A stretch of 64,000 bases of DNA from positions 378,242 to 442,241 of the forward strand of contig VYZB01000331.1 of assembly GCA_013397455.1 (NCBI GenBank). The letters run 5' to 3'. Made by a program: the position numbers and the translations under genes. The notes beneath the pieces were generated by a model. That model did no database searches. It was not told where the DNA came from and worked only from the letters and a program-made list of their open reading frames with translations. This DNA is from Crotophaga sulcirostris (taxonomy: Eukaryota; Chordata; Aves; Cuculiformes; Crotophagidae). Positions 12,126-24,100 of the stretch are shown here, one piece after another; position 1 is the stretch's first letter, and each line of letters opens with the position of its first letter.

Positions 12126-12677
12126 GAAGTGTAACGGCAAGCAGGTATGGCTCTAAGGTAGGTAATCTGCTTCTGTAGAAGGAGAGAAGAAGCCGGGTGA
12201 CTAATACCTCTCTTAAAAAAACCAGTCAGGTCTCTGCCACATTCCAGGCAGTAGTGGAAGAGAGAAATTTGAGGTTAGCAGTGGGGCCCACAGTGGTGAT
12301 TGCTTTGTAATGAAAAAAAAATTCAATTACACGAAATATTAGAACCCGTCTCTCTGCCTTAGCTCTCCTCAATCTATTTAGGGATAGTGAGGAAAAAAAA
12401 TGAAACTTCTCAACAGATGCCTGGCTGACTGGGTACAGAGAGGAAAACCATAATTTGTCTGTAATCCCTAATGCAAACAGTTGTTCATTAAGAAACAAAA
12501 CTAATGTAATCTTGATGATTTGCTTGGATTTCTACTCTATCACGGTGTTTTGTACAGCTGGCAGGCTAATGTAATTTTACTTAGAAACCCAAAGCAATCT
12601 GGTACTCAGACAACACCATGTAGATTTAGGTAAATTTGGGGCTCAGATTAGCATAATACTAACTAATCATGAATATC

Positions 12678-12691
12678 ATTTGCATTAATTA
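12678..12691. promoter_or_regulatory. octamer plus homeodomain composite site
   Basis: ATTTGCATTAATTA contains the octamer ATTTGCAT (POU factors) overlapping TAATTA (homeodomain). It straddles the start of the 148-bp tandem duplication. The second unit keeps TAATTA but has lost the octamer. Confidence 0.3.
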
Positions 12692-12979
12692 GAGTATTGG
12701 GGAAAGATTTTTTTAAATAGAGGAAAATTGAAAGAAAGATTAAGGGCAAGGGCTTACAAACCTAGTTTTGCTTTATACAAGAATATAACAGATGATTTCT
12801 CCTATAATGCCTAATATTTTAATGTGTAAGTACTAATTAGAGTATCAGCAAAAGATTGTTTCTAATTGGAAGAAAACTGAAAGAGAGATTAAGGACAGAG
12901 TTTATGAATCTGCTTTTGCTTGATGCCAGTATGTAGCAGATGATTTCTCCTATAATGCCAAAAAGCTTAATCTGTAAAG
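12686..12979. repeat. two-copy tandem duplication, 148-bp unit
   Basis: Unit 1 (12686-12833) and unit 2 (12834-12979) align along their length with substitutions and small indels. Both begin TAATTAGAGTAT (12686 and 12834). A 23-nt core ending in TTTCTCCTATAATGCC is identical at 12789-12811 and 12937-12959, exactly 148 bases apart. Both copies also share GAAAACTGAAAG/GAAAATTGAAAG and GATTAAGG. The divergence shows an old duplication. It is not a known transposon to me and has no coding frame. Confidence 0.93.
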
Positions 12980-15900
12980 GATAGGGTGAATGACACATTA
13001 CACAGTAGAAACACTACAAGGATTTTTTTCCAAATTGAGTTTAATTGAAGCTATGAGAAAACTAAATGTTGTATAGATATGTCTGTGATATTGCTAACAA
13101 AATTAAACTAATCAGGTAGAAAAAATTACCTTTGAAGGCATATGCTGTGGTCCAAAATATGATTGACCCTCAGTGTTTTACCATTTGGTATAGCTGGTTT
13201 CTTAATAATTACAGCATTTCTAGGTTAGCTGAGTGTTTTCTTGAAAAAAAAAAAAAGCAGGTTGAATATCTATACTTAAACTATGTTACAAATACAGTCT
13301 AAGTTGCTCTCTGTTTTAAAGCTATGATCCAGATATGCAACATCCCTCTTCCCCACATTGCCCTGGTCACTCAAGGCTTTGAGAGCAGACCTAATAGCTA
13401 TTTTAAATATCAGATTAGGAAAACATTTACCAGATATGTCTTAGCCTACAAATATTTCCAATACTTCCCTGTATGCTAATTATTACTATTTACTACTGCG
13501 ACGCAGTACAGTTCCATGCATTACTATGGTATACAATTTCTTCAGGAGCACCAAAGGCTTCATGGTTAGACAGTGCAATGTCAACATAATGCCTTGTTAG
13601 TCACTGAAATGAAAGTAAAACTGATTTTACCGTGTGTAGTGGCAGGTCTAATTTGGAAGAGAGTAGGGATATTATATAGTGAGGAAGTGTTTTCTGTGTC
13701 ATACGTGCTCTTGCAGAAGCAATAATTATGACATAACCCGAAATTTAAATCAGTTTTCTCTCTGGCTAGACTCTTGAATTTCTGTTTCATTTCAGTAATT
13801 TTATGGTCATCAGGCATTGAAATATTTTTATAAATACGCTACCACACTTCTCTCTTCTAAGGGAAAATGCTTTTGCATACTTACTGTGTGTGCAAAGATG
13901 GAAGGATGAGTTACAGGCAAAGGACATTGGTGGTGTTGAGGTAGGGCAGAAAACATTCTGGTCTTTCTCAAAGCAGCTTGTGAGACATTTTAGTGTTTTC
14001 ATAATAGGGGCCGAAAAGACTTTGTGCTTCTGTCAGTGATTTGAACTCCTGCATAGATGTGTTCTGCAAGATAAAAATGCAAGGTCAACAACAGCAGCCC
14101 AACAGCTTGAGAGATCCTTAAGCCTTCTCAGGTGTCAGGCCATGAGAAAGCATCAAATCAGAGCAACCTTCAGCATGATGTGACTACTGCAGGAAAAGCA
14201 GTGAAATGAGTTCAGTGAGGTCTCAAGTTGCTTAGAAAGTGTTCAGGCTACCTTCTGACAACATTTCCATTTTCTCAAGGCTACTGCTTCTTAATAGTTT
14301 AATAGCATACCCAGCTGTAGGTTAATTTTTCCTGCCAAACAGTGCCTTGTAAGAAATTAAGCACGTCAGTCTACCCAATCATTTTTTTATGTGTTTGTGA
14401 GTACTGCAGGGTGCTGAGACATTTAGCAGCTGGAGACATTTTTTTCCTTTTCACATGAAGCTTATCTCAATACTGCTAGCATTTAATTTCAAATGAATCT
14501 TTCTTTGCATGATGATTTACCATGTTAAAGAAACTGGATGATGTTTGGTGAAATTCAATACATAAATATTTCCCCAAAATGTAACTGAACAAAGAAAGGA
14601 ATAATACGTTTAATAATGTCATATAGTATTAGGGTTTGTATTTGACAGTCTCCCCGTTCCGGCAGACAGCCCAAAGTTACTGATTTTCAAAGTACTTTAA
14701 TGATGAGGGCAAATATTCAAGGAAATATCCTTTTCAACAGGAAGAAGGATAAGAGACTGCCATTTAAAAGAAAGAATGTTTGAGTGCATCTCCTAAACTT
14801 TTTGACTGAAAAAAAGAAAATATAATTCTCTCAACAAAGAAAACAGGACAGGATTCCACAGTTCAAGTGCACTTATAGAATATTGCCCTAGGTAGTCATT
14901 ATAAGAATAACCACAATATGCGTGGCAACATTGAATAAAAGGCATTAAAAATAATGAAGTTGTCTCTGAATATGAAACAGGTTAATTTATCATCTGATGA
15001 ACGCTATTTCTTGTAGTAATGTTTCCTAGACTAGCTCATATGGAGTGTATCCCTCTACCCAATGTTACACTGCGTGGTACAGATGTGCTCCATGGCTGAA
15101 GAACAAGAACATGCTCTCTAGCCAAGAAACCTGGGCAGTATTGCTGAATTTAAATTCATTAGCAGTCCTACTTTGTGCTGAATCCTCCTGCCAGGCAGGA
15201 AAAATGTAATAAAACATCTTTCTTTAATCACTAATAAATGCATACAGAACAGCAATTACACATGGTTCTCCACCTAGCAAAAAATATGTATACAAAGCAG
15301 CTGAGAAAGGAGAGGCACAGAAGCTCTGAGGTCCCACAGTACCCTAAAAAGAACAACAAAGGAAATTTGATTTATGTAAATTTTAATACAGATGTTCTGT
15401 GGGTGAAACTGCACAGTAAGAAGCACTGGATCCCTTAAGCCAACCCTTACACTGAGTTGAAAGGCCATTTGTTCAAAAAAGGAAAGCTCCAAACGCACTC
15501 CAAGCTGGTGATCTCATCAGGCACATATCCATATCTTTGTTTTTGACTCTGCTGAACAGACAGAAGACCAACAGTAGCAAATATAGTGGTTAACAGTCTC
15601 AAAATGCTTGCTTTTACAATAAGTATTAGTATATAGATTTTTGCAAGTATTTTTAGATGGGGTGTGTATTGTTAATTGGTTTTCCCATCTAAATTTCCCA
15701 AGATTCCAGTATTTTCTATTTCATGGCAGTGAAAAACTGATGTTTTACCACTTGTGTTTATTTACTCTTTAGGACTGGAAGGGGGGAGGGGGAAAGAGCA
15801 GAGGGGCAGAGAGAAGACTGCTCACAGATGGGCGGATGGTAACTTGTGTGTTAGGCTCTTAACCAGTAAAACATATGACAAAGATTAAATTTCCTGCTCT

Positions 15901-18786
15901 GCCATTTCCCATACCTGAAGTAGATAATCAACTGGTGAATTCAGGATAATTTTCTTCTGCAAATGTGCAAGAGTTTTAGGTGGGATCAGAGTCTCACTCC
16001 AAGTAACAACTGGAGCAATAAAATGAAATGTAGGAGTGCACCTTTCATCTAAGTGAAGGAGAACAGAGGCTGGAAATTGATTTTCCCACGCTGATGATGT
16101 ACCTTAGACATCGAGATGCTACTGCTGCTGCTTTTCTTCCCCACCTCCTTCCCCCATTTTCTCATTTTATGAAAAATTATATTCTGCCTCTGTTTCTGGG
16201 TGAAGTTTGGTTTAAGTTGTTAATTTTCTATTAAAAATTGTGATTAATTTGCCTTTGTGAGAAAGATACTGCTTCAGCAAGAATTCCCAAACAACTCAAA
16301 TCCCTGCTTGGATGAGAAATCTGTGAAGTGTGTCATCATTAAGTTAATGTTTAGATTGGAAGTATTTACAATATTTAAGCTGAACAAAGTCCTCACCCTT
16401 AAAGGTGTCTCAGCTGCTCACAATTAGGTTTGAAAATGTTTGTGAATACATAGCACATTTTTTAAGAAGTTGAATTCTTCCTGTCCTAGTGCCTAAGAAT
16501 AGTAGATACCAAGCATTGAGAAATGTGGTCAGGCAACCACAAGCAAATTTTAAAATAATTTTAGGAAGTTACAGCTTCTCACCTGGAAATTATGTCCTCA
16601 GTTTTGATGCAGTATGGTATGCAGATGATGGTTACAATGTGTATGCTCTATGACAATGCAGTATGTTTTGTTGCTTTACTCCAAGCCACTGTTGGAATGA
16701 AACTGGAGATACTATATCCTAATATACAGTGTTTTGACCTAGGACTCAATACAGTACACCTAACACATTGGTATATTCAGTCCTATATGCTAATAGGCCT
16801 GGCTCTCCAAATTTATCTTTAATACAACACCTGCTTGAAACAAATAATAGATCTTGTTTGAAACAACTGAGATGAACGAACATTTTGAGAAAGGAATAAT
16901 ATTTATCACTTTACTTTCCAGCAGCTCTGATGTTTGCTCGTTTTGATCTCAGTTTAAAATTGAGAATAATCCATGCCTATAGATAAATGTGCCACGTAAA
17001 TCCCATGGTGATAATCTGATAACAGCAATGACCACAGCTCCTATGACTTCACCTGATGATTTTTCTTGGAGACAAGCCAGATGATAAGCTATACCCGAGC
17101 ATTGCTTTGATTCATTCACAGTGACACACAGGAGAGAAGGATTTATCTGGTGGAAAGAGCTTCCTATGGTGTAGATGTCCACATCTGAGCAAGGGGCCAT
17201 AGGATTCCTGTGTAGTTAACAGCTACTTGATCAGTGGATTTGTCTCTTTAACAGTCATCTGAAGCAGGATAGTGGAATAGGTGTTGTCTTGACTGTAGTT
17301 TAAGTAGGCCTTTTGCTCTGTTGAGCTACCATCATTTTAAGTGTCATTTCATATCATTGTATCACTCGTTGTATCACTCATATCATTCATATCACTCTCT
17401 GGAAAGAAATAGCAAGGTAGCTTCAGTAAAATTTCCTCAGAAACCTCTGAATGCCTTTAGATTATAAAGTTGTTTTTCTTCTGGCTATTAATATATTCTT
17501 AAGAAATGGACTCACTGAGCCATCTGCTGAGTAATTTATGTGGGCAATGCGAAGAGGAATATTTTTGTAGGAAGTACAGGATTTTGTCTTTAGGAATGTT
17601 TGGGTAAAAGAACAAGATAGCCTTTGTCTGCTTTATTTTTATTAAAGATGCATGGGTAGCCATATTTCTACGTATCTATAAATCTGAATGATGCTTTTTA
17701 GTCGTGTTCTGTGTCTGACTACAGCTGTTTCACTGTGTTGTGTGTTCTTACAATGTCCCACGTTGTACAGAGTTGAAGTGTATGTAAGAAATTGTATTAT
17801 TGATTCACACAGCAGGAATTCAGTTTTGCAAGAATCTTGAGACCTTAATATAATACAACACTTTGAACAGCCTACAAACCCGTTTGCCCTCACCAAAGAG
17901 GGAATCAAAGCCTTCCTGTAGGGAAGACTGCTTTTCAGAACAACTTTAGGAACCTACTTCTCTATTTAATCTGAAACTTGAACTAACAAACCGGGTGAGT
18001 AGCAGAATATGTTTCAAAGGCAAGGCAGCTTGATCTCAATTTCCAGCTCATGTACAGATCATCAGGACTAATGAAAACTAAGAGGTTTTCCTTAAGACTA
18101 TTTTTTTTCCATTAAGTGTTTAGAATAGAAAAATAAAAATATACTATTTTTCAAATATTTTTTTTAATATTAGTTAATTTCACAGAGTTTGTTGTTCTTT
18201 TGTCTGTGAATCTCATCTAACAAAATTGATCCCTTTGAGATAAAATGCATTGAAATAAAAAAGTTTCATATTAAGTGAAATTCTAGGCACAGAGCTTCCC
18301 TGGCCAAGACACAGTAAGAGAAAACCAGGATTTAATGTCCTCTGAAAAGATTCTACACTACTCATAGGTCAGAAAAAGGGATACAAGTCAATCACAGCTT
18401 TAGGGAATAAAGATTAATATATAAGGGAAAAATACGCTAAAATGTTTTTATGGATAGCTAATCAATGAAGATCAGGTGGAGAATATCCACACAGAGCCCC
18501 AAATAAAGCAGAACAAGACCTAATGTGCAATAAGTTTTGTCAAGAGGACATCTTGACAAGAGGACATTTTGAAGTTCTTTTCTTTTTTATTATGACTAAC
18601 CCACAGACTTCCTGTCTCAGATTCTGCAAATGTGTTAAACAAAAGACTAATTAGGGTTAAATAAACACAAAATCCTGTGGGCATGTCAGTGGGAAAAGTT
18701 CTGAAAGCAACTGTTCAAGTAAGCAGATTGTCTGGACAACAGCAGGGTAGCATGTGAGAAATTATTTCTGTAAATATTCCTCCCCA
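12980..18786. other. gene-free single-copy DNA
   Basis: AT-rich with short homopolymers (A-run at about 13242) and a G-rich run at 15781. A small duplication, CAAGAGGACATCTTGACAAG with GACA following, occurs near 18541. No gene or RNA is recognised. Confidence 0.55.
15781..15816 (+). repeat. G-rich run, potential G-quadruplex
   Basis: G6-A-G5 is followed after a short purine spacer by GGGG. The stretch can supply four G tracts and stands out from the AT-rich flanks. Confidence 0.75.
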
Positions 18787-19498
18787 TTGGGCCAAAGCCC
18801 AACTAGAACTTTTTTTGTCTACTGAGGTAAAGCACAATAAAAAATGTTTCTATAAATATATTGGCAGCAAAATGAGGGCTAAGGAGAATCTCCAGCCTTT
18901 GTTGGATGTGGCGGGGACCTTAGTGACAATAGATAAGAAAAAGGCTGAGGTACTTAATGCCTTCTTCACCTCAGCCTTTAATAGTAAGACCAGTGGTTCT
19001 CTGGGTACCCAGCCCCCGAGCTGGAAGACGGGGGCAGGAGGCAGAATGGAGCTCCCATAACCCCATAACAAGAGGAAATTAAGCTGGTGAAGGGTCTTAT
19101 GAGGAGTGGCTGAGGGAACTGGAGTTGTTTAGTCTGGAGAAAAGGAGGCCGAGGGGAGACCTTATCACTCTCTACAACTACCTGAAAGGAGGTTGTAGTG
19201 AGGTGAGTGTCAGCCTCTTCTCCCAAGTGACAAGGGATAGGATGAGGCGAAACAGCCTCAAGTTGTGCCAGGGAAGGTTCAGGCTACATATTAAGAACTA
19301 TCACTTCATTGAAAGGTTTGTCAAGCGTTGGAATAGACTGCCCAGAGAAGCAGTTGAGTCACCATTCTTGCAGGTATTTAAAAGACATATAGATGTGGCA
19401 TTTCAGGACATGTTTTAGTAGGTATGGTGGCGTTGAGCCAGTGGTTGAACTTAATGATCTTAGAGGTCTTTTCCAACCTAAATGATTCTGTGATTCAG
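18787..19498 (+). mobile_element. CR1 retrotransposon fragment with large internal deletion
   Basis: This is a plus-strand CR1 LINE relic in two blocks. Block one (about 18787-19060) matches the CR1 ORF2 region before the reverse-transcriptase core. A frame at 18815-19060 reads KKCFYKYIGSKMRAKENL and then EVLNAFFTSAF, recognisable CR1 polyprotein motifs. Block two (about 19084-19498) matches the ORF2 C-terminus: the frame at 19125-19418 contains [22 protein letters not shown] and later [13 protein letters not shown]. It then runs into the CR1 3' UTR and the terminal ATTCTGTGATTC. The catalytic reverse-transcriptase core, with its FADD-type motif, is missing between the blocks, so about 20 bp stand where more than a kilobase would be expected. 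The element cannot be autonomous. The 5' boundary is uncertain. Confidence 0.93.
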
Positions 19499-20960
19499 TA
19501 ACTTTAGAGATACTGACCAGCCCAGCACAAACCTTTTGAGCTTTGACGTCCTTCAGCAAGCAATGTTGAATGATATCCAACCCAAACTTATGACTTTTCA
19601 ATACAGATGTCCAACAAATGACAAAGGAATTTGAATCGAAAATGAGAGGATGAAGAAACTCTGTAGCATACGGTGGTTACTAGATACCTAGATTTGATAA
19701 CTATAATTGCTGGTGACGTTGCCTGCCTAGGCAAAACCATAACCATAAAATTTTGAGAAGACCTGGCTTCCTACTGTTAGTAGTGTAGTGATTTCAAGGT
19801 AAATAAATACTTCCTGTGCTCCCTGGAAGCAGACACATTTGTATTCAACAGCAGGCAATGTAACCTAATATGGAAAAGTCAGAATCTGCCTTATCATGCC
19901 ATACAGCCTTGGCCTTAAAGTTAAATGTGTTATTATTTGTGTAAATAGTAAACGGTATAATACTAATGATTACTTAAGAACTGAAAAAACAATTAAAATG
20001 TGATATTAATTTCATTTGCTCTATCTCCTGCCATTATTGACCTGAAGTCTTCTGCCTTTTGGCATAGATGTATAACATCCCCTCACTATTAAGGACAGCT
20101 GTCTTCAAGTATTTCTTTAAAAAAAAAAATAAAAGAGATGAAACTATGGTCAGTGTGTTCTGTTATTGCTTGAAATTACTTTCTGGCTCTGTATTGACCA
20201 AAGCTAGCATGAAAAACGTTGGATGTACAACTGTTTTTAAAAACATGATAAAATTATTTGGCAGATCTTCGTAAGTATTTATTGAAACTTGATCCAGGGA
20301 GAATGAAATTCCTAGTTCACCAAGTGACTAACCATAATAACCAAGCTTTATCTCTGCTTTAAAAACTTGGTAATGAAGCCTATTTACTTATTTTTGCTTA
20401 GAATAAAGTTAGAAGCTCTCTTTCTTTTCACTGTGCTAAAAAGATCCTGGTGAGGATAGGCAGTTGAACAGACACAATCACACACAGTATTCCAGATAGA
20501 TGGTAGTTTTCTGAGAGATGTTTGCAAGCTGACAACTTTTCATTTCTCTCTTTAAATTATTTTTCAGTAAAAACTTTTGCTCTGGTGTTCTGTGCGCCAA
20601 AAGTCCTATCAGTCCTGTTGGTATTATCTCTTGTTATTCTTAGCACTCACTCACAGACAGAGCTGTTCATAATCATCTCATGACTGGCACTAAGAAGGAT
20701 TTCCTTTTTTTTCCCCCCTCCCGCAACCCTCTAAGTCTCTAAGTCTGCCAGGAGGAAAGCAAGAGCTGCTCTGGTTAGAGGAGCACTGGCTGCTGCTCTC
20801 TCTCTGTCCCCATAGTACAAATTCAACATTCACAGAAAGAGTATGCTAGTTAAAGGAAGAGATTAAAGGGCAAGGATTACTTAGGTTGACAGGCAGATGA
20901 GTGAGAGGGTGTATAACAGAAATATAAATGTTACGAGTTGTAATGAAGGCAATTGACTTA
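19499..20960. other. gene-free DNA between CR1 fragments
   Basis: Nothing specific is seen. There is a T8/C6 run near 20703-20719 and a mixed GC patch around 20720-20810. Confidence 0.55.
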
Positions 20961-20967
20961 CGTTCAT

Positions 20968-21011
20968 TGGCAGTCAGACTAGATGATCATTGCGGGTCCC
21001 TTCTAGCTGAA
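20968..21011 (+). mobile_element. CR1 3'-terminal stub
   Basis: A short stretch reading TCAGACTAGATGATCATTGC and then GGGTCCCTTCTAGCTGA matches the extreme 3' end of CR1 elements (usual form: agatgatct...ggtcccttccaactga). It is heavily 5'-truncated and runs directly into the CTATT pentamer array, which sits where the short CR1 terminal repeat normally does. The left edge may extend 20-30 bases further but is not clear by eye. Confidence 0.75.
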
Positions 21012-21121
21012 CTATTCTATTCTATTCTATTCTATTCTATTCTATTCTATTCTATTCTATTCTATTCTATTCTATTCTGTTCTGTTCTGTTCTACTCTAT
21101 TCTGTTCTGTTCTGTTCTATT
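21012..21121 (+). repeat. (CTATT)n / (CTGTT)n microsatellite, 22 units
   Basis: There are twenty-two consecutive pentamers: 13 CTATT, 3 CTGTT, 1 CTACT, 1 CTATT, 3 CTGTT and 1 CTATT. The 13 pure units directly abut the CR1 stub and the variant units lie distal to it. The array creates a spurious open frame coding repeated ILFYS. Its length probably varies between individuals. Confidence 0.98.
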
Positions 21122-24100
21122 CCATAGAACTAAAGTGACACTCAGTGAGATGGGACACATTTATGAGAGATACACAAAACCAGTGTTAAATATGCTGTGT
21201 GATTAACTAATGGAACTCATTGTTAAAGGATAGAATTTGAAAAATATTCACAGCTTGCTGAGCTTGCTGGATTTAGTAGTGAAATGAGCAGTAAGATTTA
21301 GGATGAGCTGCAAGCCTTAGGTTCAGAGAAGTTTCTTTATATTACTGTCACACAGTTTAGGTACATTATAATTCTGTGAAATCATGTTTATGAGCAGAGA
21401 GAGGTTCATCTTGCAAATGGATATTATGTTCATCCTTTAATTTGTCTGATCTGCTCTTACAATCCTTATTTTCTGAATTTTGCTTTGTAGCTAACAAGTG
21501 GCCTGTGTCACGCACTTTTTGCTGTTTTGCTAGCTAGATTACACTAACAGTTCTCTCATCTTTCATGCAGTTAACAAAACCTTTCTCTGAAGCCTAAATA
21601 CATAAGGAAAAACACATCTAACTTCAGAAAACAAACAAAAATAATTAAAAAAATTGGAAAGTAACGTTGTCATGAAGGTCTTACATTAAAGCCTGGAAAC
21701 AACTGAGGATTTTATATTGCAGCTAATCAAACCCAAACTACTTCTTAAATCAAAGCTGGTGAAATGCTGATCTTTTTTAGAGACATAGTTCAGAAGTAAA
21801 TCTGATTAAATCAGTAAAGTCATATTGCTACCAATGTCTTAAAGAGAACTGAATCCAACTCCTACTAGTATTTGAAACATACTACACCAATATATATGTC
21901 AGAGGTGCAGAATTTCGAGATGCTGTGCCCTGATGAAAAATGCTCCTGTATCTGAGGAAGCAGCATGGGACCCAGGAGCCCAAAGTGCCATGTTCTGTTT
22001 TGCTGCAAGCCTCCTCTGCTACAAAAATACTTCAGTGTGTTTGTGTCTCGTTTTCTTCAAGTATGAAATTTGGATTTACTATTTTCATGGACGGACAGAT
22101 GGAATGTGGCTGGATAGAGTACAGACTGGAAAGAGCTGAAGAAATAAAACACTGAAATTACAAAAAAGGGGGTGCCGACTATGCTGTGTTCACCTGATGT
22201 GAACACTTTTGCTCTTATCTGTGAATGTAGTACTATGTACATAAATAAAGTTACTTTTGGACTTTGCTCAAATATGCTGATGATGACCATCCCTTCAGCA
22301 GGGAGAGAGGAACTGGCCAATCACATTGTCAGTGGCACCACAGAGCAGATATTTCTTCCAAGAAAGTTTGATACAGACAGTATGTTTTGGTGTCATTACC
22401 CCAAGACATGCATGTGAGATACTGTTTCAGAATACTGACCTGGGGTTGGCATCAGGATTAGGCTGGGGTGTGGTAGCCTACCAGCTGATCAGTGTATGGG
22501 CATCAGCAGTGATGTACTCTGGCTGCTCAGCAGCAGGACTGGTTATATTTGCTGCTAGAGTGCTTTTGCATTTCATTTGTGTTATCCTTGCTTGTCCAAA
22601 GTTCTCCTGTCTGAGTAATTGTTCCCTCTTTGATAATTGTTCATGGACAAAATTTAAAACAAATTTAGTTTTGGATTACACTGTGAAATTCCACAGTCCT
22701 AGCCCATTCTACATAGAAAGAGAAGGGCATTTTGTCTTAAATCATGTTTCTTTCTTCTCCTGTTTTATATGTGCACTGTGAAATTTCTTGTCTAATCCAG
22801 ATAATTAATAAGGGCCCTATTATTCTAATACCTAATCGCCTGTGAAACAGGGAAGTATTGTTCTTCCTCTCTTAAAGGAGAGGCTTGATATTCATAGAGA
22901 AATTCCAGTTTTATAACTTCTGCCCTTTCCTCAAGAGTGAAGATTATAAAGGAATTCCTTCATTCAATGCAAACAAAGAAAATTCAGAGAATTCAGCTGT
23001 TATAGCCATCACTACCCCTCTAGAGAAAAGGCTTCTATTCATATAGGTAGCAAAAAGAAAGCTGAGAGCAACAAAGACGTTATTGACTCAGTTGTATCAA
23101 GTGTTCTCAGTTCAGGTATCTGATGGCTTATTCCAGGATCCTTCTGATTTTATCACAGATGTTATCTTATTTTTGGACTAAAGTTTTATATCGGCATGCT
23201 AGAACAGAAGTAATTATCTTGTCCTTTTTCTTTGCACAACAGCACAAGCATATTGTTATTGTGTATATACATTTGAATGAGCTGCACATCGTTTTCTTAA
23301 ATACTAGGTATGACTCCACATGTGAGTTTTTGCTTAGCAAATAGCAAAGGGATGAAATAAAGCACACACAGATAAATTAAAACCATGCCTTGTTTCAGAT
23401 GTTCATTTTATTAAGTAATGTAGAGGGCAGAATTTTTAGAGCACAACTGACTGTGAAAGGAAGCAGGCTCTTATAGACTACTGGCAGCAACTCCTTTGAT
23501 AAAGGAAAATATATTTTGCACTGCTGACATCATGTGTAGCTTTTTCACCTACAGAAGAGATATAGGTTAGGTAACATTAATAAGAGTTTGAACATGGTAG
23601 TTTGTCAAAATTTCTCAACTCTAATTTCCCATCTTTCTTGCTGATTCAGAAAGCACAATCTTGCAGTTCATTCCTTTACAGTAGGACTGCCAACTGATTT
23701 ATAATGTAGCACCATTATGCTAAGATTTGCAGTGAACCTGCAAAATCTACTCTAAACAAGCAACAACCATCAGTGATGGCAGCTTGCAATTGCTTCCTAA
23801 TCACTCATTTTGAACATCTTTGGGCATCTGGGCTCTGAGGTGGTTGGTCTGAACTTCACAGTGCCTCTGAAAACATGATGCTTTGTGACCTAGAGCATCA
23901 GTAGTCAGAAAAGGTATTTAAAAGCCACTCAACTCTGCTGCACATCTAGACAACTGTCAAAACTCCTACAGACAGAGGGAGTAATTCCTCTGAGGCGAAG
24001 TCAGAGAAAATCCCACTGCAATGCCTATGGTGATATAAGAGGAACAAGTATGGCTTAAGAATGAAAAAGGATCCATGACAGGAGAGGGTTTGGTTCAATG

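Noticed and set aside
17340..17400. CRISPR-like spaced repeats (ATATCATT / GTATCACTC)
   Set aside because: These are short irregular slippage repeats in a vertebrate genome, with no constant-length spacers.
19125..19418. 97-residue plus-strand frame as a host gene
   Set aside because: It is the CR1 ORF2 C-terminal segment.
20928..21206. 92-residue frame with ILFYS repeats
   Set aside because: It is the translation of the CTATT microsatellite.
22326..22781. 151-residue plus-strand open frame with hydrophobic patches
   Set aside because: It has no coherent membrane topology, family motif or codon bias, and overlaps other frames.
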